DNA from: Pyxicephalus adspersus | Lineage: Eukaryota > Chordata > Amphibia > Anura > Pyxicephalidae | Direction: 5' to 3' | Length of the DNA stretch: 64,000 nt | NCBI RefSeq assembly: GCF_032062135.1 | Contig: NC_092862.1 | Span: 91,885,752 to 91,949,751 of the forward strand | Shown: positions 1 through 12,491 of the stretch, piece by piece | Layout of the letters: the number at the start of each line of letters is the position of its first letter | Numbering within the stretch: position 1 is the first letter of the stretch | Notes under the pieces: generated by a model | What the model was told of the DNA's origin: nothing | What the model saw: only the letters and a program-made list of their open reading frames with translations | Database searches by the model: none | Position numbers and translations under genes: made by a program

Positions 1-3000
1 TAATGGGATGGACATGGTCAGAAACGATACTAAGGTAGGCTATGGTATTTAAACAATGCTCATTTGGAACTAAGGAGAGCAAAGTGTGGCAAAAATATTC
101 CCTAAACTATTATATCACTAACAATCACTAATACATGACAGGATGGATCCATGCTTTCATGTTGTTGATGCCAAATTCTGACCCTGCCATTCGAAATGTC
201 ACAGCAGAAAGTGACCAGGCAACATTTCCCAATCTTTTCTTGTCCCATTTGGGAGGAGCCTGTGTGAATTGTAGCCTGTACTTTTTGATTGATTAGAGAT
301 CTGCGTTAATAGGCAGTTAAACAGTACCTAATGAAGTATATGATCAGTTGTGTCTCACAGGCAAGACAAGAAAGGAAGGTCAGTTTAGGAAAGACCCATT
401 TTAGTCTGTGTTTGTGCCTGTGGGCTTTTGCTGGGTTGCTATTTATGAGAGGGCTATGCTGAAATTATTGCTGTCTTTGTTATTTTAGTAAGCTTTTGAT
501 ATAGGGGTTAATTCTGAGCGGCTTATTTATTGTGTGGTTTATTGTTCTAGGTTGTTACTGGGTGTTATTTCTGAGTTGTTATGTTTGTGAGGTCCATTGC
601 ATTGTTGCTTATTTCTTCCTGGGTTATTATTTTATTTTTTGCAAAATGATATGCAAAAGGAAAAAATAGGAGCTGCCTTATTTACCCTGGACACATGGGT
701 AATGTCTATATTCAGTAAGCAGTGCACAAAAAAATGTATTTTCCAGACAACCTTTATTGTACTCAGTTTTTAGGAAAAAAGTAACATTATTTTCACATTC
801 TTGTTTATGTGATAAAGGCGCTACATTGTACTTGTGTTAACATTGGAAACATTTGCTTATGTGTGAAAGATAACCAACAGCACCATCTTGTGACAAAGTA
901 TGACAGTACCACCCCTATAATTGTTTGTGACCGACTTGTAATATAATCTTATGATATTGAATATTCTGGGTTTATTCTTCCATAGTACTTCATAAAATAT
1001 GTTTAAGATGTTGTGGCACACCACATATCATATTTTCAATGTTTGTAACACATACCATTGTGCAATCAAAAGACTGAGGTTCCTATTTTTCACAAAAAAT
1101 CAACCAGTAAACCATAAGATCAATGGTAAATAGAAACCAAGGGAAAATAATAGAGAAATAAAAACACAATAATTTGATCATTTGTTTTCTATTTCCTTGG
1201 ATTTACAGTTTTTATCTTATTTTCCAATCAAAATAAAGCCTAACAATTTGTTTTGTAATGTTTTAGCAGTACTTATAGTCTGACTCATATGTTTTATTTT
1301 ATATGTTGTATTTCATACATTTTTGTAATTTCTGGGCCAACAAATGCCTGTGTAGAATTTTCCCTGATCGCCATCCATTCCTCCCCTATCATTCAGCACA
1401 TGCAATTTCTCCAGTTTTGTACTAGTTTTCAGCTGTTATATCATTGTCCCCCATTCTTAGTTTTTTAAAACATATATTTTAAATCTCTTCAAGTGTCATT
1501 TAGTAACACTCTGCAGAGGAAACTATATGTTCTCAAAAAATGAAAAAAGAACTTTATGCCTACATCTAGATTCACTATAAAACCAATTATTTGTTTTATA
1601 TGGACCTATAACAGTGACAATTCTACCAGAAATGCCTTTCTCAAGTACAATTGAAATATTGTATATATCATTACCTTATGTAGAACTAAATCCACTAACT
1701 TACTTGTTTTTTAAGATACCCAAGTTAGAATTGTCACTAATGTAGATTCCGGCACTGTTTTTTATTTACCTTCATACTGCTATTACATTTAAGGCATGCC
1801 TGTGCTAATAATGGTTACAGTTTCAATGAGCTTTCAATGACCTTATGCGAGCTCTCAGTCTTTTAAGGCCCTAAATGGCTGATGGGGTAGGCTAGAACTT
1901 TATCTTCATGGCAACTATAACAAGCAATAAAACTAAGATTTATGCCAATTGCAGTACAAATTATATAGAATGTCTAGCCATGCACTCTAAATGCAATATA
2001 CTCTAGGATTCAAATTGAAACAACAAATTTATTAACTTTTCCAATGTTTCAAACCTCTTTATGGATGATCATGAAAAAGGTCAAAATTATAGGTTTAAGG
2101 GTTATAGAAGAGTTTTATTGGACAAAAGATTGATTTATTGCATTAACAATGTACAGTAGTAAAAGGACCATACTCCTAACATAGCAAATATATGGTTAAT
2201 CATGGACAAAGATGCGGCAACATGTTCCAACTATAATAGGTGTATTCCACCAGTGGGTTGTAAAAATCATCACAGCAGGATACCTGGTTCATTTCAATGA
2301 AAGTGGTTTACATGTACTAAGGACAGGCATATAAGTCAATCTGTCATCAATATTCCCTTGTGCTGGACACCCCTCTTGATAAGATGGCAGCAGAGCAGTG
2401 CAGCCTTTAGTGCTTTTTTATGTTAACTCTAGTCACATGTCCATGCTGGACACCCAGTAGGTAATCAGTACCACACTTTTATGGTTGAAGGTATCCAAAC
2501 TGGAGCTAATATATTATTATTGCACTACCTGTGGGTGCTAATTGTGGCTGTGCCTGGCCCCTGGTTTATAAAAAAAATGTAAATGCTCCATTAGACTGAC
2601 TCCCTAATGATTGATGCTGCTACTTCTGCTTCCTGCTTGTCTGCCATTCACAAATGTACAAACTGTGTTACTGGAAACAAAAGCACACAAGCGTGTTCAT
2701 TCATGTAGGGATTCACAAAAACAATGTAAATTGCTTTTTAGAGCATATCATCCACATAAAGCAGATCGGCAGTGAAATTGGCACCTTTATTTTTTTTCCA
2801 GACTGTGCAGGCACGAGATCAGGTGATGTAAAAAGAAGGTAGAAAAAGGAAAAAGATGCCAGCGCCTGGTGTCCAGCCTGCACCAGAACGAAATAAGATG
2901 GGATGAGGCAGGACCAACTGGACTAGGGTCGCAGAGGGATTGGTGGATTTTCACTTGCAAAGGTAGGTGTTTTTTTTTTTACTGATAGTTCTACTTTAAG

Positions 3001-3843
3001 CAATGAAACTCCCTGCTTGTTTACAAATGTATAAACTTTGTTTGTGGTTTTGTTCCTCCTAAGTAGCAACTCAGAAATACCCTAATCTGGTTAAAATGTG
3101 TAATTATAATAGGGGATAACATACATGTGGATATTCAATGGCAATGGAGCACCCAGTCTAGCATGAACTTGGTCCTTTCTGTAAGTATATTATTTTGTGT
3201 CAAAAACTGCATTATCTTATTTGAATGGGAAAAAAAGGATATTTTTACTAATCGTCTTTTCATGTCATAGATAAGTTTGAATTGGAAAACAGAGTATTGA
3301 CTTCTGTGTTTATTAAACCCACCACAAACAAATCAATGTTTATTTGTTTATGACCTGTAAAAATTACACAATTGTTCTTCTGTTTTGAAGATTTAAAGAA
3401 GTATACTTAGGGGTCTATTATAAAGCTGTGAATTAGACATTTTTACACATATTTAACATACAATATCTGGTGGAAAATCAATCGCTGTCATTAAAAACAC
3501 ATGAACCTAGAAGTTTCTCCACCAGAGAATGTTGTTTGAATGCCAGATTCACTACATTGTAAATAAACTTCCTTCACTGTACACTCACCACACTCAAAGT
3601 CTGAGATATGTACCTGTGTTATTGCTTTATTTGGACTTTCACATGTACACAAAGATTACAATTTAGTTACATCAGAACTAACCACAAGGTGTGCCCTGAG
3701 AGGAACTCTTTTATAATCAATTTTATCCTGTATAGGCAATGTTTGAATCTGCAGATGAATGCCAGATTTTCACAGAGAAACATTTTAAGAAATTACCAGG
3801 AAAAGTAACTTCACAAGTGAGCAACTTCATAAAGAAAAGAAGG
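1..3843. other. Unassigned AT-rich intergenic or intronic DNA
   Basis: No reading frame of recognisable family and no clear inverted-repeat element is seen here. Short open frames (for example near 2654 and 3608) have no domain-like content and are what AT-rich DNA gives by chance. A slightly more GC-rich stretch around 2850-3000, followed by a poly-T run near 2970, looks like an old repeat end but could not be assigned. Confidence 0.6.
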
Positions 3844-3848
3844 GGAGG
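3844..3848. repeat. 5-bp target-site duplication, left copy (GGAGG)
   Basis: GGAGG lies directly before the LTR and is repeated directly after it at 4602-4606. A 5-bp duplication is typical of LTR retrotransposon and retroviral-type integrases. Confidence 0.85.
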
Positions 3849-4601
3849 TGTAATGCGCCTGGGCACACAAACCACAGCCAACTCCAAGAATCCTTTATCA
3901 AGCTTTATTGGTAGTCATAAAACAAGACAGGGTTAATCACAGATGATTAGTCCAATAAGCGCGGCACAGAGGGGTAAAGCAGAAACAGGTCAGGAACAAT
4001 CCGAGGTCAGGGCAGGCAGCAGGCAAGAGTGGTCATAAACAATCCAAGGTCAGGGCAGGCGGAGTTCAAGCAGAAACAGGTATCAGACCAGGTCACTACG
4101 GTAATGACAAAACAGGTTAATATAAACCGACACAGAGAGCGCACCCAAGCATCCTGTACTCACAGAGACTTATAGCTGGCAATGGTGTTCAGAACAAGTT
4201 CTCCTTAAACGGCCCAATGACCATGCGCCACCTGGCGCCATTTGATTGGAGGGTAACTGAATCCCCTCCAATCAAACTAACTATGTCCAGCGGCGAGGCA
4301 ACCAAGTGCCACACCCCCGGGGGTACAAGAGGCACGCGTGGTAGCGCGTGCACCCCTTCCCACAGCACACCTGGGACATACCTTGAGATTAGGACTTTCT
4401 GTAATCACGTCCATAGGGATGCTGAGGATGCCGCCTGGCTGAACAGTAGTTCGGCTAGAAGGGATCCCTCTGCCTGCAGGGAGAGACACACTGCGAGCAG
4501 GGCAGCAGCCTCGGCCATGCTGCCTGCTGCAGCGGCATCTCCCTCTGCGGCTGTGAACCCCAGGGACGCCGCAGGCTCGCTGGACAGGTAAATTCCTTAC
4601 A
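3849..4601 (-). mobile_element. Solo LTR of an LTR retrotransposon (probably Ty3/Gypsy type)
   Basis: A 753-bp unit begins TGTAATGCGCC and ends CCTTACA on the plus strand, so it carries TGTAA...TTACA short inverted ends, and it is bounded by GGAGG on both sides. Read on the minus strand, an AATAAA polyadenylation signal (TTTATT at 3904-3909 on the plus strand) lies about 55 bp before the right LTR edge, which fixes the orientation. No gag or pol sequence is attached, so this is a solo LTR left by recombination between two LTRs. A related copy lies at 55258-56060. The open frames inside (4217-4591 plus, 4277-4489 minus) are only GC-rich LTR sequence. Assignment to Gypsy rather than another LTR class is inference from length and end sequence. 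Confidence 0.85.
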
Positions 4602-4606
4602 GGAGG
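4602..4606. repeat. 5-bp target-site duplication, right copy (GGAGG)
   Basis: Exact repeat of 3844-3848 at the other edge of the solo LTR. Confidence 0.85.
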
Positions 4607-4823
4607 TTTTTAAATAGTTTATGAAATAGAAATATATTACTATTAGACAAGCAAATAAGGCCAGAAGTGTAATAGTTGTGTAGTAGTTTTAAATTCAAGC
4701 GATTTTAGATATGAAACACATTAAACAGACAGGATATAAAGTAGAGTTAAACCTGTTTTAGTAAAAATAAATATTCTTACATATACATTTTTTGCCATTT
4801 TAGCAATAGCACTCACACATATT

Positions 4824-5033
4824 GGTCCTGATTTATCAAAGCTCTCCAAAGCTGAAGAGGATATACTTTCATCAGTGAAGCTGGGTGATCCAACAAACCT
4901 GGAATGGTTCTGGTCCAGGATTCAAAACAGCAAATGACTTTAAAGAAATCCATTCCAGGTATGCTGGATCAACCAGGTTCACTAATTAAAGTGTATCATC
5001 TCCAGCCTTGGAGAACTTTAATAAATCAGATCC
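4824..5033. mobile_element. Palindromic MITE, family A, copy 1
   Basis: About 210 bp that folds back on itself. The left arm contains CTGATTTATCAAAGCTCTCC and a later GCTGGGTGATCC; the right arm contains their complements, ending in TTTAATAAATCAGATCC. The two halves are near-perfect reverse complements around a short centre. The same unit recurs at 7961, 12433 (partial), 15111, 15326 and 63802 (partial). No transposase is encoded, so it is a non-autonomous DNA element. The superfamily is unresolved because the copies do not show one consistent duplication length. Confidence 0.85.
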
Positions 5034-5340
5034 GCTATCTTTATCTGCTGAAAATGTGTCTGCTGCTGCAATTTCCTATACTTCCAGTCAGGGAGCATAC
5101 ACAGTAGGACTTCGTGAATGAAGAAATCAGCTAACAATCTACAGCCTGTGGGCCAAGCAGACAACCCATTACTGGGCATGTCTGTCTGTGTCTTCTGCAG
5201 AAGTAGTTCCTTATGGGAATGTGCACATCCAGGTGGTTAAGGTGGGACTAAAGAGAGGCTTCATAATATTACTTGAGTAATTATTTAGGAACTAATTGTT
5301 TAGTATTGAGGGACCTGAAGAGGAACAGCACTCATCATTT

Positions 5341-6395
5341 CTTTTTTTTTTTTTTTTTGTTTTTACTAGAGGATAGTACAACAGCAAAAACAGCATACAC
5401 AAAGAATTCCAATACAAAGAAGGAAGAGAAAAGCATTGAAAACACAATAAGTAAAGGATTTCAACAGATACATGAGCAAAGGTGCAACACATTCGAAAAC
5501 TCAACCTATACAAAAGTATGGGGTACTAGGAGAACTAGACAGGGGGCCCTGAGGTAGTGGAGTTAAGGATGGGTGGATTGTTTGGACCTATGCACACTGG
5601 GGGGTCATTAAGGAGCAACCTATATGGGCACCATGAGAGAAGTTGAAAAGATTGAATAATTCTCTGCTTAGTAACAGTGGGGAGAGTATCTATGAAGGAT
5701 TCCCAAGGTTAAAAACAAAAATTCACTCTAGGTTCCTTCTCTAGGGGGGCCTCTATCCATTCCATTTGGAACACAAACATTAACTTATCTAGGAAAAAAA
5801 CGAGAGAGGGAGGGTTGGGGATTACCAATCATGTAGCATGACTTTCTTTGCAACAAGGGAGACAATAGCTAAGAGTTTTCTGCTTCCCATTGCTACAAAA
5901 GAACTTTACAAGTTGAGGGGTTACAAGTTAAGGGACATAAATTACTAAGAAATTAAGCGAATATTGTGTCACTGTGCGCCAAAAGTGTTTTATTTTGGGG
6001 CAAGTTCACAGGGATTGAGAAAAACTGCTTCCTGCTCACCACATTTAGGACAATGTGAGGAGGTAATTAAACCCATAAGGAGGTACTCAAACCCATCTCT
6101 ATGTGGAGATATGTATGTGTAATGGAAAAGTTTATGGACCATTTCCCTATACATAGTAGCTGAAATGGATGTCAGGCTCTGGAGAGATCTGATAGTATGT
6201 CTAAGGCTGATTTATGTGGGAAATGTGAGATCAATTTGTACAGACCTTTAGATTGGATCGCACAATAATAATCCAGAGGAATCTGAAGTTTGAAGTAAAA
6301 TACAAAGGTCACCTTTTTGGCTGGGTTCTGTACTGAAAATAGTCAGTCAAAAGGGTTGGACCAGTCATCTTCTGAAAGATTCCGGATTATGCAAG
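5341..6395 (-). mobile_element. Possible retrotransposed segment headed by a poly-T run
   Basis: A run of about 17 T residues at 5342-5359 opens a roughly 1-kb segment of higher GC content than its flanks. Read on the minus strand this would be a poly(A) tail at the 3' end of a retrotransposed RNA. No intact reading frame or family-specific motif was recognised, the other end is not defined, and no target duplication was found. The call is an inference from the tail and composition only. Confidence 0.25.
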
Positions 6396-7957
6396 TCATT
6401 ATTTTTTATGTGTATTAACTCATATATTTAATCAATAAACTATAAATTCAAAGATCTTGTACTGGTATTTTAATTTAGGATTGCAACAAATGTATATACT
6501 TTATATTTACATTTTACAATTATAGTACTTTTGAAAAAGAAAAAAAAAACTCCAACCTACTGTATTATGATGGCTGTACATTGAATCTTGCAGAAAAAAT
6601 ACAAATACAAAAACTGGAGCTGGCGAAAGCATACCCTCTAACAATACTGATTTGCACAATATAGTACTGGTATTTTATTAAAAGTACTGGCATCTGTTCC
6701 AGCACCCAATGCAGTATCAGTCCTCCAACAAGCACGGAGCCAAAACAAAAGAGTGGCAAATTCCATTTCACACAATATGCTTTTGGTCATGAGATAAAAC
6801 CTTAGCATAGGGGTAAACTATTAAAATACATTATCAGATCCAGATCTATTATATTACCAAATGTTTGTCTAAAAAGATATCTATATGTCTTGTCCCATTA
6901 ACACAAGTTTTTATTCATTAGGGCTGAAGTCCAAGAACATTAGTGATTCGTTAAACCTTGACTTTCTTTTTTTTTTTTTTTTTTTTTTTTATAATTAAAT
7001 TAATTTTTCAAAATTAGAATATTTTCTACTTCTTTCTACTATTATATTGTCTGACCATTGTCATAGAAAAGGAGAACTGAGAAAATAAAACTGTTTGAAT
7101 CATAAGATCAAACACCTTTCACATGCAGATTGACTTCTATATTTCTGTTCAGAATGTATTACTTCCTGTCATAATGGCAGTATTAAAAGATCTCATCCTG
7201 GTAGGTGCAAAGATATCAAATAAAGACATTGAAAGATGCTCGAAAACGTAGAAGAATATGTGTTGCTTACAGACTGGTCCACCTCATAAAAAGTTCACAA
7301 GGTCAGGTATGTGAGCCATTTAAATATAGTAAACTTTCAACAGAACAGATTCCTATTGTTTGTATGTCAGTGGAAAAAATATGCTTTGATAAAGTATTGG
7401 TAGTCGGAGATCTTAGCTGGGAGAAGACGGAACATGCAAACGTAAGCAACAAATGGGACTGATGCTAGTAGGGTATATCAGAAGAGTGTCAATATGTTTT
7501 TTAAGTTGATCAATAAAGTGAACTTCCCATTATCTAGCACCCACGTAGATAGGTAGATTCTGGATAAATGTAGTTTCTGTTTGCTTAAGAGTTACTGCAA
7601 AAATAGGCCTAGTTCTTTATTCTATATTACACCATACTTTACTATGAACTCAGTATAGGAGAAGATTATTATATTGAAGTATAGGTGCATATTATTATCA
7701 ATATCATTAATATTATTATTAGGTAATAAGTATGCGAACAGTCTAATATAAATAATATAATATTTTTATAATGAAGAACAGGTGCAGATTATCACTATTA
7801 ATACACATGAGAGCAGATTATTATGATGAAGAATAGGTGCATTTTATTATAAAAAAAGACACATTGGGAGGGACATGCTATGCATTGTATGTTTCTATGT
7901 GAATCACGTTACAATAGCGATATCTGCTGGCCACATAGAGTTTCACATCTAAGACTC
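6396..7957. other. Unassigned AT-rich DNA with a poly-T tract
   Basis: Contains a poly-T run of about 22 at 6968-6990 and a 258-bp open frame at 7205-7462 (85 codons) that resembles no family I know. Short ATT-rich imperfect repeats occur at 7680-7850. No gene can be supported. Confidence 0.5.
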
Positions 7958-7960
7958 AGT

Positions 7961-8163
7961 GGGCACGATTTATTAACAGATGAAAATGTATCTTCTTCAG
8001 TGAAGCTGGATGATCCAGCAAACCTAAAATGTACCTGGTCCAGGATTAAAAACATTTGATAACAAATATCAAATGACTTTTAGGAAATCTATTTCAGGGT
8101 TGCTGGATCACCCAGATTTACTAATGAAAGTTTATCCTCTCCAGTCTTTATTAAATCAGACCC
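7961..8163. mobile_element. Palindromic MITE, family A, copy 2
   Basis: Same foldback unit as at 4824. Here it starts GGGCACGATTTATTAA and ends TTAAATCAGACCC, and the trinucleotide AGT (or CAGTG with overlap) lies on both sides, so a 3-5 bp duplication is possible but not proven. Arms are diverged, indicating age. Confidence 0.85.
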
Positions 8164-10594
8164 AGTGTAGCAGCAAAGTTCAAATGACAACAGGGGAAGA
8201 AAAAGGATGCTCGGTGCTTGAGTTTCAGATAACGAGAAGTTTAAATAGGTCTTTAAAAACAATACAAAAAAAAACTTTTCTCTGATGCATCAAGTTTTGT
8301 ACTTTTGTATAGCTGTTTGTAAATTTGCAGCTCTTTAACCATAGGCTGAACTGCTGCCATTTAATGCAGCCTGTTTATGGCTTTGTTGCATCTTCCACAG
8401 TCATCAGATTGAAAGAACACTTCAACTTTGGATACAGCAATGTTTCTGCCACATAAGTCTATGTAATTGTACATTGGCAAGATGATCCTTTACAGCTGCC
8501 ATTACGTGGCTGACCTTGTCAGTATGGCATTTCTTGTTGTTGATGTTTTTTGTGGCACAACTGACTATTCTTCATTGCAAAAAGATGCTTTCATATTATA
8601 TGTGTTATCATACACATGGAAAAGACTAACACAGTGAATAAATCAACTCAAATATAGTCAAAAACAAATCAGTGAATTTTCTCATTAGTTCGTTTATCAG
8701 CGGTTTCTGTTCTTGCCAAGATTGAAGAATACATAGACCAATTTTCATGGTAGTGAAGTGAAACAGTGTGATGACTGTTCTTTGTTATGTCAGCGTAATG
8801 TCTTGTTTTTCCAAAAATCAATAAATAAGTAGTAATACCAAAGCCTATTTGATGGCCAGTTAAAATAAACTGTTGTTTTACAAGGCATGATTGCTCCAAA
8901 TGTAAAAAAATTGAAAAGTATAAAGAATTGTTTCATAATCTGGAGTTAAAGAACAGACCGGAAAACCATTTGGGGGACAGATTGTGGAGATGAGGCCCTG
9001 TCATTCAATTATGGGTGGTCCAGTGTTAGGGGTACAAACTGACTACCACCTCCTTTTTCTCGCCATCCGAACTTCAGGCCTAAAGTATGGCATTCGAAGC
9101 ATGTTCTTTGAAACATTGTGTTTTAACTTGTTACATTGTTTTTCTTAAACTGCAAATCACATTGCTATTATTAAACATACTTATATGTCAAATCTGTAAA
9201 TTACAAGTTGTAGTGGCTGATTCAATTTACCTCTAGCCAACTTTTAAAACACCCTGTTTAAAATGTATCTCACTTGGTATATGTTTCCACAGGTTCCCCT
9301 GGACATCCCCCAAAATGAATGGACAGTACTTTATTCAGGGACTTTGAAATTAATTTGAAAAGTTGGTTGACTTATCATCCTACCGCAAAGTAATACTCTT
9401 CTTTGTGACATCCGTAATCTAATAGTATAAAAATACTGATTTAAATTAGTTTGCCAGTAATACTTTTTTGGTAATGCATATGTATTACCATATGTATTAC
9501 CAAAGGATGCTAGGTAAAATGCTATTTCATGAAGTTTACCACCTGTGGACAGCAGAAAAAAAGACCGACTCTCTTGCAGCCAATTGACAGCCATTATCTA
9601 TACACTAGGTGTATTCTATCATTGTCACATTTTTTCCTTGAATAATTTTTACCAAAAATTTCTAAGTTGTCCTAAAAAAAATCCCAGTGAGTGTGGTAGT
9701 CTGTGTAGCCTTTAAAAAAATTACAATTTTACAGAAGCACTTTGTTGCTTTTTGCTTTGACATGTTTTCAATACAGCATTTCCTAAATCCTTCTTAATAT
9801 TATTATTATCTTAACTATTTTTTAGTACATTTTTAATGCAAGATGTTATTAGGTAATTAACCACTAGATGGTGGCCTTTCTTTTTAAACCAAAATATACC
9901 TTCCTTGTATTCCATTCATTTAATTGTAGTCAAAGAAATCTATTCTAAATTCAAAACAAAGTTCATCCTAAAATGGTCTTTTTGCATAGCAACGCAATCA
10001 TAGATAGATGTACTGACTCCTAATATCCAAATAGAGGATTTGGCACATTTTTAGATCTCCTATGCAGCCTATGCCATTCAAAATATGCTTCAGACATATT
10101 TTCATCTCTAAATAAAAATTTGGAGTTTGCATGCGGGAATTGTTTGACTCAGTACCCATTCCCAAATTGTAATTTTACCTCTTCCTAAAATGGGTATATT
10201 GGGATTTTAATGGTTCTCCTAATGCAATGCACAATAACTTTTCAGCTATAAATAACATATACATAAAAATGCTATTAGAAATGTTATTAGAAAACTTGTT
10301 ATATATTTTTAGAGTTATATTTACTTTTCTAAAAACATAAACAGTTGACCTGAAATTCACTCTTGATAACCTTCCCTGCAGTGTCCAATTTAGGCCATAA
10401 TGAGGCCATAGCTCTACAAATGTGGTCTTTTGGACCTCTTGAAGTAGGTCAAATGCACGTCAGGAGGTTAAAGGCAGCTCAAATGCATTGGTTAATCAAT
10501 ACCTAATGTGCAAATTATGTTTGTTTTTTAAAAATAATGCTGATAAATAAGCTTTGCTAAGAGGAGAGACATTATTGTAATGTCAATAAGCTGT
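8164..10594. other. Unassigned AT-rich DNA
   Basis: No recognised gene. A small perfect palindrome built on TTGGTAATGCATATG lies near 9469-9504. The minus-strand open frames at 8669-8899 and 9331-9594 have no recognisable content. Confidence 0.5.
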
Positions 10595-11634
10595 GAAAAA
10601 ACAGATATGTTCATGGGACTTTAAAGGCAGCTTGATGTATAACATAAGTAGACTTTATTATAAAAAAGGTAATCTTTTATTAAGTACAAATAGTAAAAAG
10701 GGGAAGGCATAGGGGTTTCCATAAAAAAGCTCAGTACAAAACATCAAACACATATCTATACTTTCATGGTTCCCATCTGTTGCAGCTGAGAAATGGACTC
10801 TCATCCCCGCACTTTCAGGTTACTTCACTCAAGTACTTTTTGCCCTACATATCATACTATGGACACATTTATTGTGCTCTATTCATTGTAAATACTTTTT
10901 CACCCTAGATATATTGTTATTCACATACCACCACTTTGAGTGATTTTCTTGATGTAGATACTATTCAATTGTATATACTCTCATATATACTGTCCTCTTG
11001 GACTTTCATACTTGGAATGAATCAGTCTTTACTTCCATGCTGGTTTATTATAATATATGTATACTCTGTATACATGTATGTGTACAAACATTAGTGTTAA
11101 GACTACCATTTATACTCTGCACAGTTGCTGACCATACTTCAGTGAGATTTCAACTTATACAGAAGAGAAAAACGTATACCTCTTGGAAACATTATTGGTT
11201 TTGGCTTGAGTGTCTTTCTTGTACTGCTGGAGAGGGCTCTCCTGTTTCCCATGACTGTATCCCTTGCCAGGTTCAGGTACACCTTACAGTTTATACTTTT
11301 TTGGTATGTACTTATATGTGTTTTTGATTTAAAATTATACTATTTGTAAAACATGAAAATTGGAGATATAAGGGAATTAAGGTTCTGTACATGTATAATC
11401 CCTGATGAAGCCGTTTTTTTTCTGTGAAACACGTTAGTTTATCAGAATTTACCATAATATCTCAATGGTATAGATATGTGATTGCTGTTTTGTACTGAGC
11501 ATTTTTTGGAAACCCTTTTCCCTTCCCCTTTTTTATTATTTGTACCTAATAAAAGATTACCTTTTTTATATTTAGGTCTATTTATATTATACGTGGAACT
11601 GCCTTTAAAGTCCTATGAACATATCTTTTTTTTC
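10595..11634. mobile_element. Non-autonomous DNA element with long (about 170 bp) inverted repeats
   Basis: The left arm (10595-10765) and right arm (11465-11634) are reverse complements at roughly 85 percent by eye. Both include the outer GATATGTTCAT, the block GACTTTAAAGGCAG, GGTAATCTTTTATTA and GCTCAGTACAAAACA, in the same order. The unique centre (10766-11464) contains a CCTGATGAAGCC...GAAACACGTTAG motif at 11401-11435 and short open frames with no recognised domain. No transposase is present, so it needs a partner element for mobility. Target duplication not identified. Confidence 0.8.
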
Positions 11635-12432
11635 AAATACTTGATAAATTAGGGTTGTTGGCAGTGTTAACTTATTGGCTTGAGCTCAGACAACCTAATA
11701 GCAATGTCAATAAGCTGCTCATCAAGGTTCAGTGTAGACTTACAGAAGAAATTTTTGCCCGTTTTTCCCAATATTCTGGGTATGGGTACACTGGACCACA
11801 CATGTGCGGCCCAATGTACTTGTACCAAGATAAAGTAACTCCTGTGCACATGCAGGAGTGAAATCAACCATGGCATCCGAAAAATGCCAACCCAGAAAAA
11901 GAGAGGGAGAATATGGAAGCGCCAAAGTGATCAGGAGGATTACTACTTTACAAAGAGAATGACAGCATATAAAATTTGGCTCCCTACTGAACAGGATACA
12001 AAAGAAATAGATTAGCTACGTTCTTACAGTACTTAGTTTTGTCAAAAATAAAAGATTGTACAGTTGTTTAGGAGCTTTGGTATTTATTCACAGCATTTAA
12101 TTGATTTTATTACGCTTATTTATTATATTTTACACCTATTTTATGTGTGAAAAAATAGGAAAATAAGTTTTGCATTCAAACTGAAATGGTACAATTGTAC
12201 TTACCATTACCAGTATAATACTGGAGCATAACGTGATCATTACTGCTAACATTCAAAACACGAATCCGCTGAAATGCCAATACAATTAATGTGAATAAAC
12301 ACATCCATGGAGTGTTATTTTTAAAACATTTTTAAAAGGGGAAAAAATTTAAATAACTTATGCTTATTCTGGTTATCTTTTTTTTTCTGGGGGGGGGGGT
12401 TACATTTTATAGGTTAAATTATTTTGTCACAT
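11635..12432. other. Unassigned DNA
   Basis: AT-rich sequence with no recognised gene. AATGTCAATAAGCTG at about 11703-11717 repeats a motif at 10579-10593, just outside the other edge of the long-inverted-repeat element. Confidence 0.4.
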
Positions 12433-12491
12433 GGCCTGATTTATTAAAGCTTTCAAAGTCTGTAGAGAATATACTTTCATCAGTGAAGCTG
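12433..12491. mobile_element. Palindromic MITE, family A, copy 3 (left-end fragment)
   Basis: GCCTGATTTATTAAAGCTTT followed by AGAGAATATACTTTCATCAGTGAAGCTG matches the left arm of family A; the match stops after about 60 bp and the right arm is absent. Truncated copy. Confidence 0.75.

Noticed and set aside
4217..4591. 124-codon plus-strand frame
   Set aside because: Lies wholly in a minus-strand solo LTR; low-complexity Ala/Ser composition.
7205..7462. 85-codon frame considered as a possible host exon
   Set aside because: No splice context, conserved motif or family resemblance could be found; length is within chance for this window.
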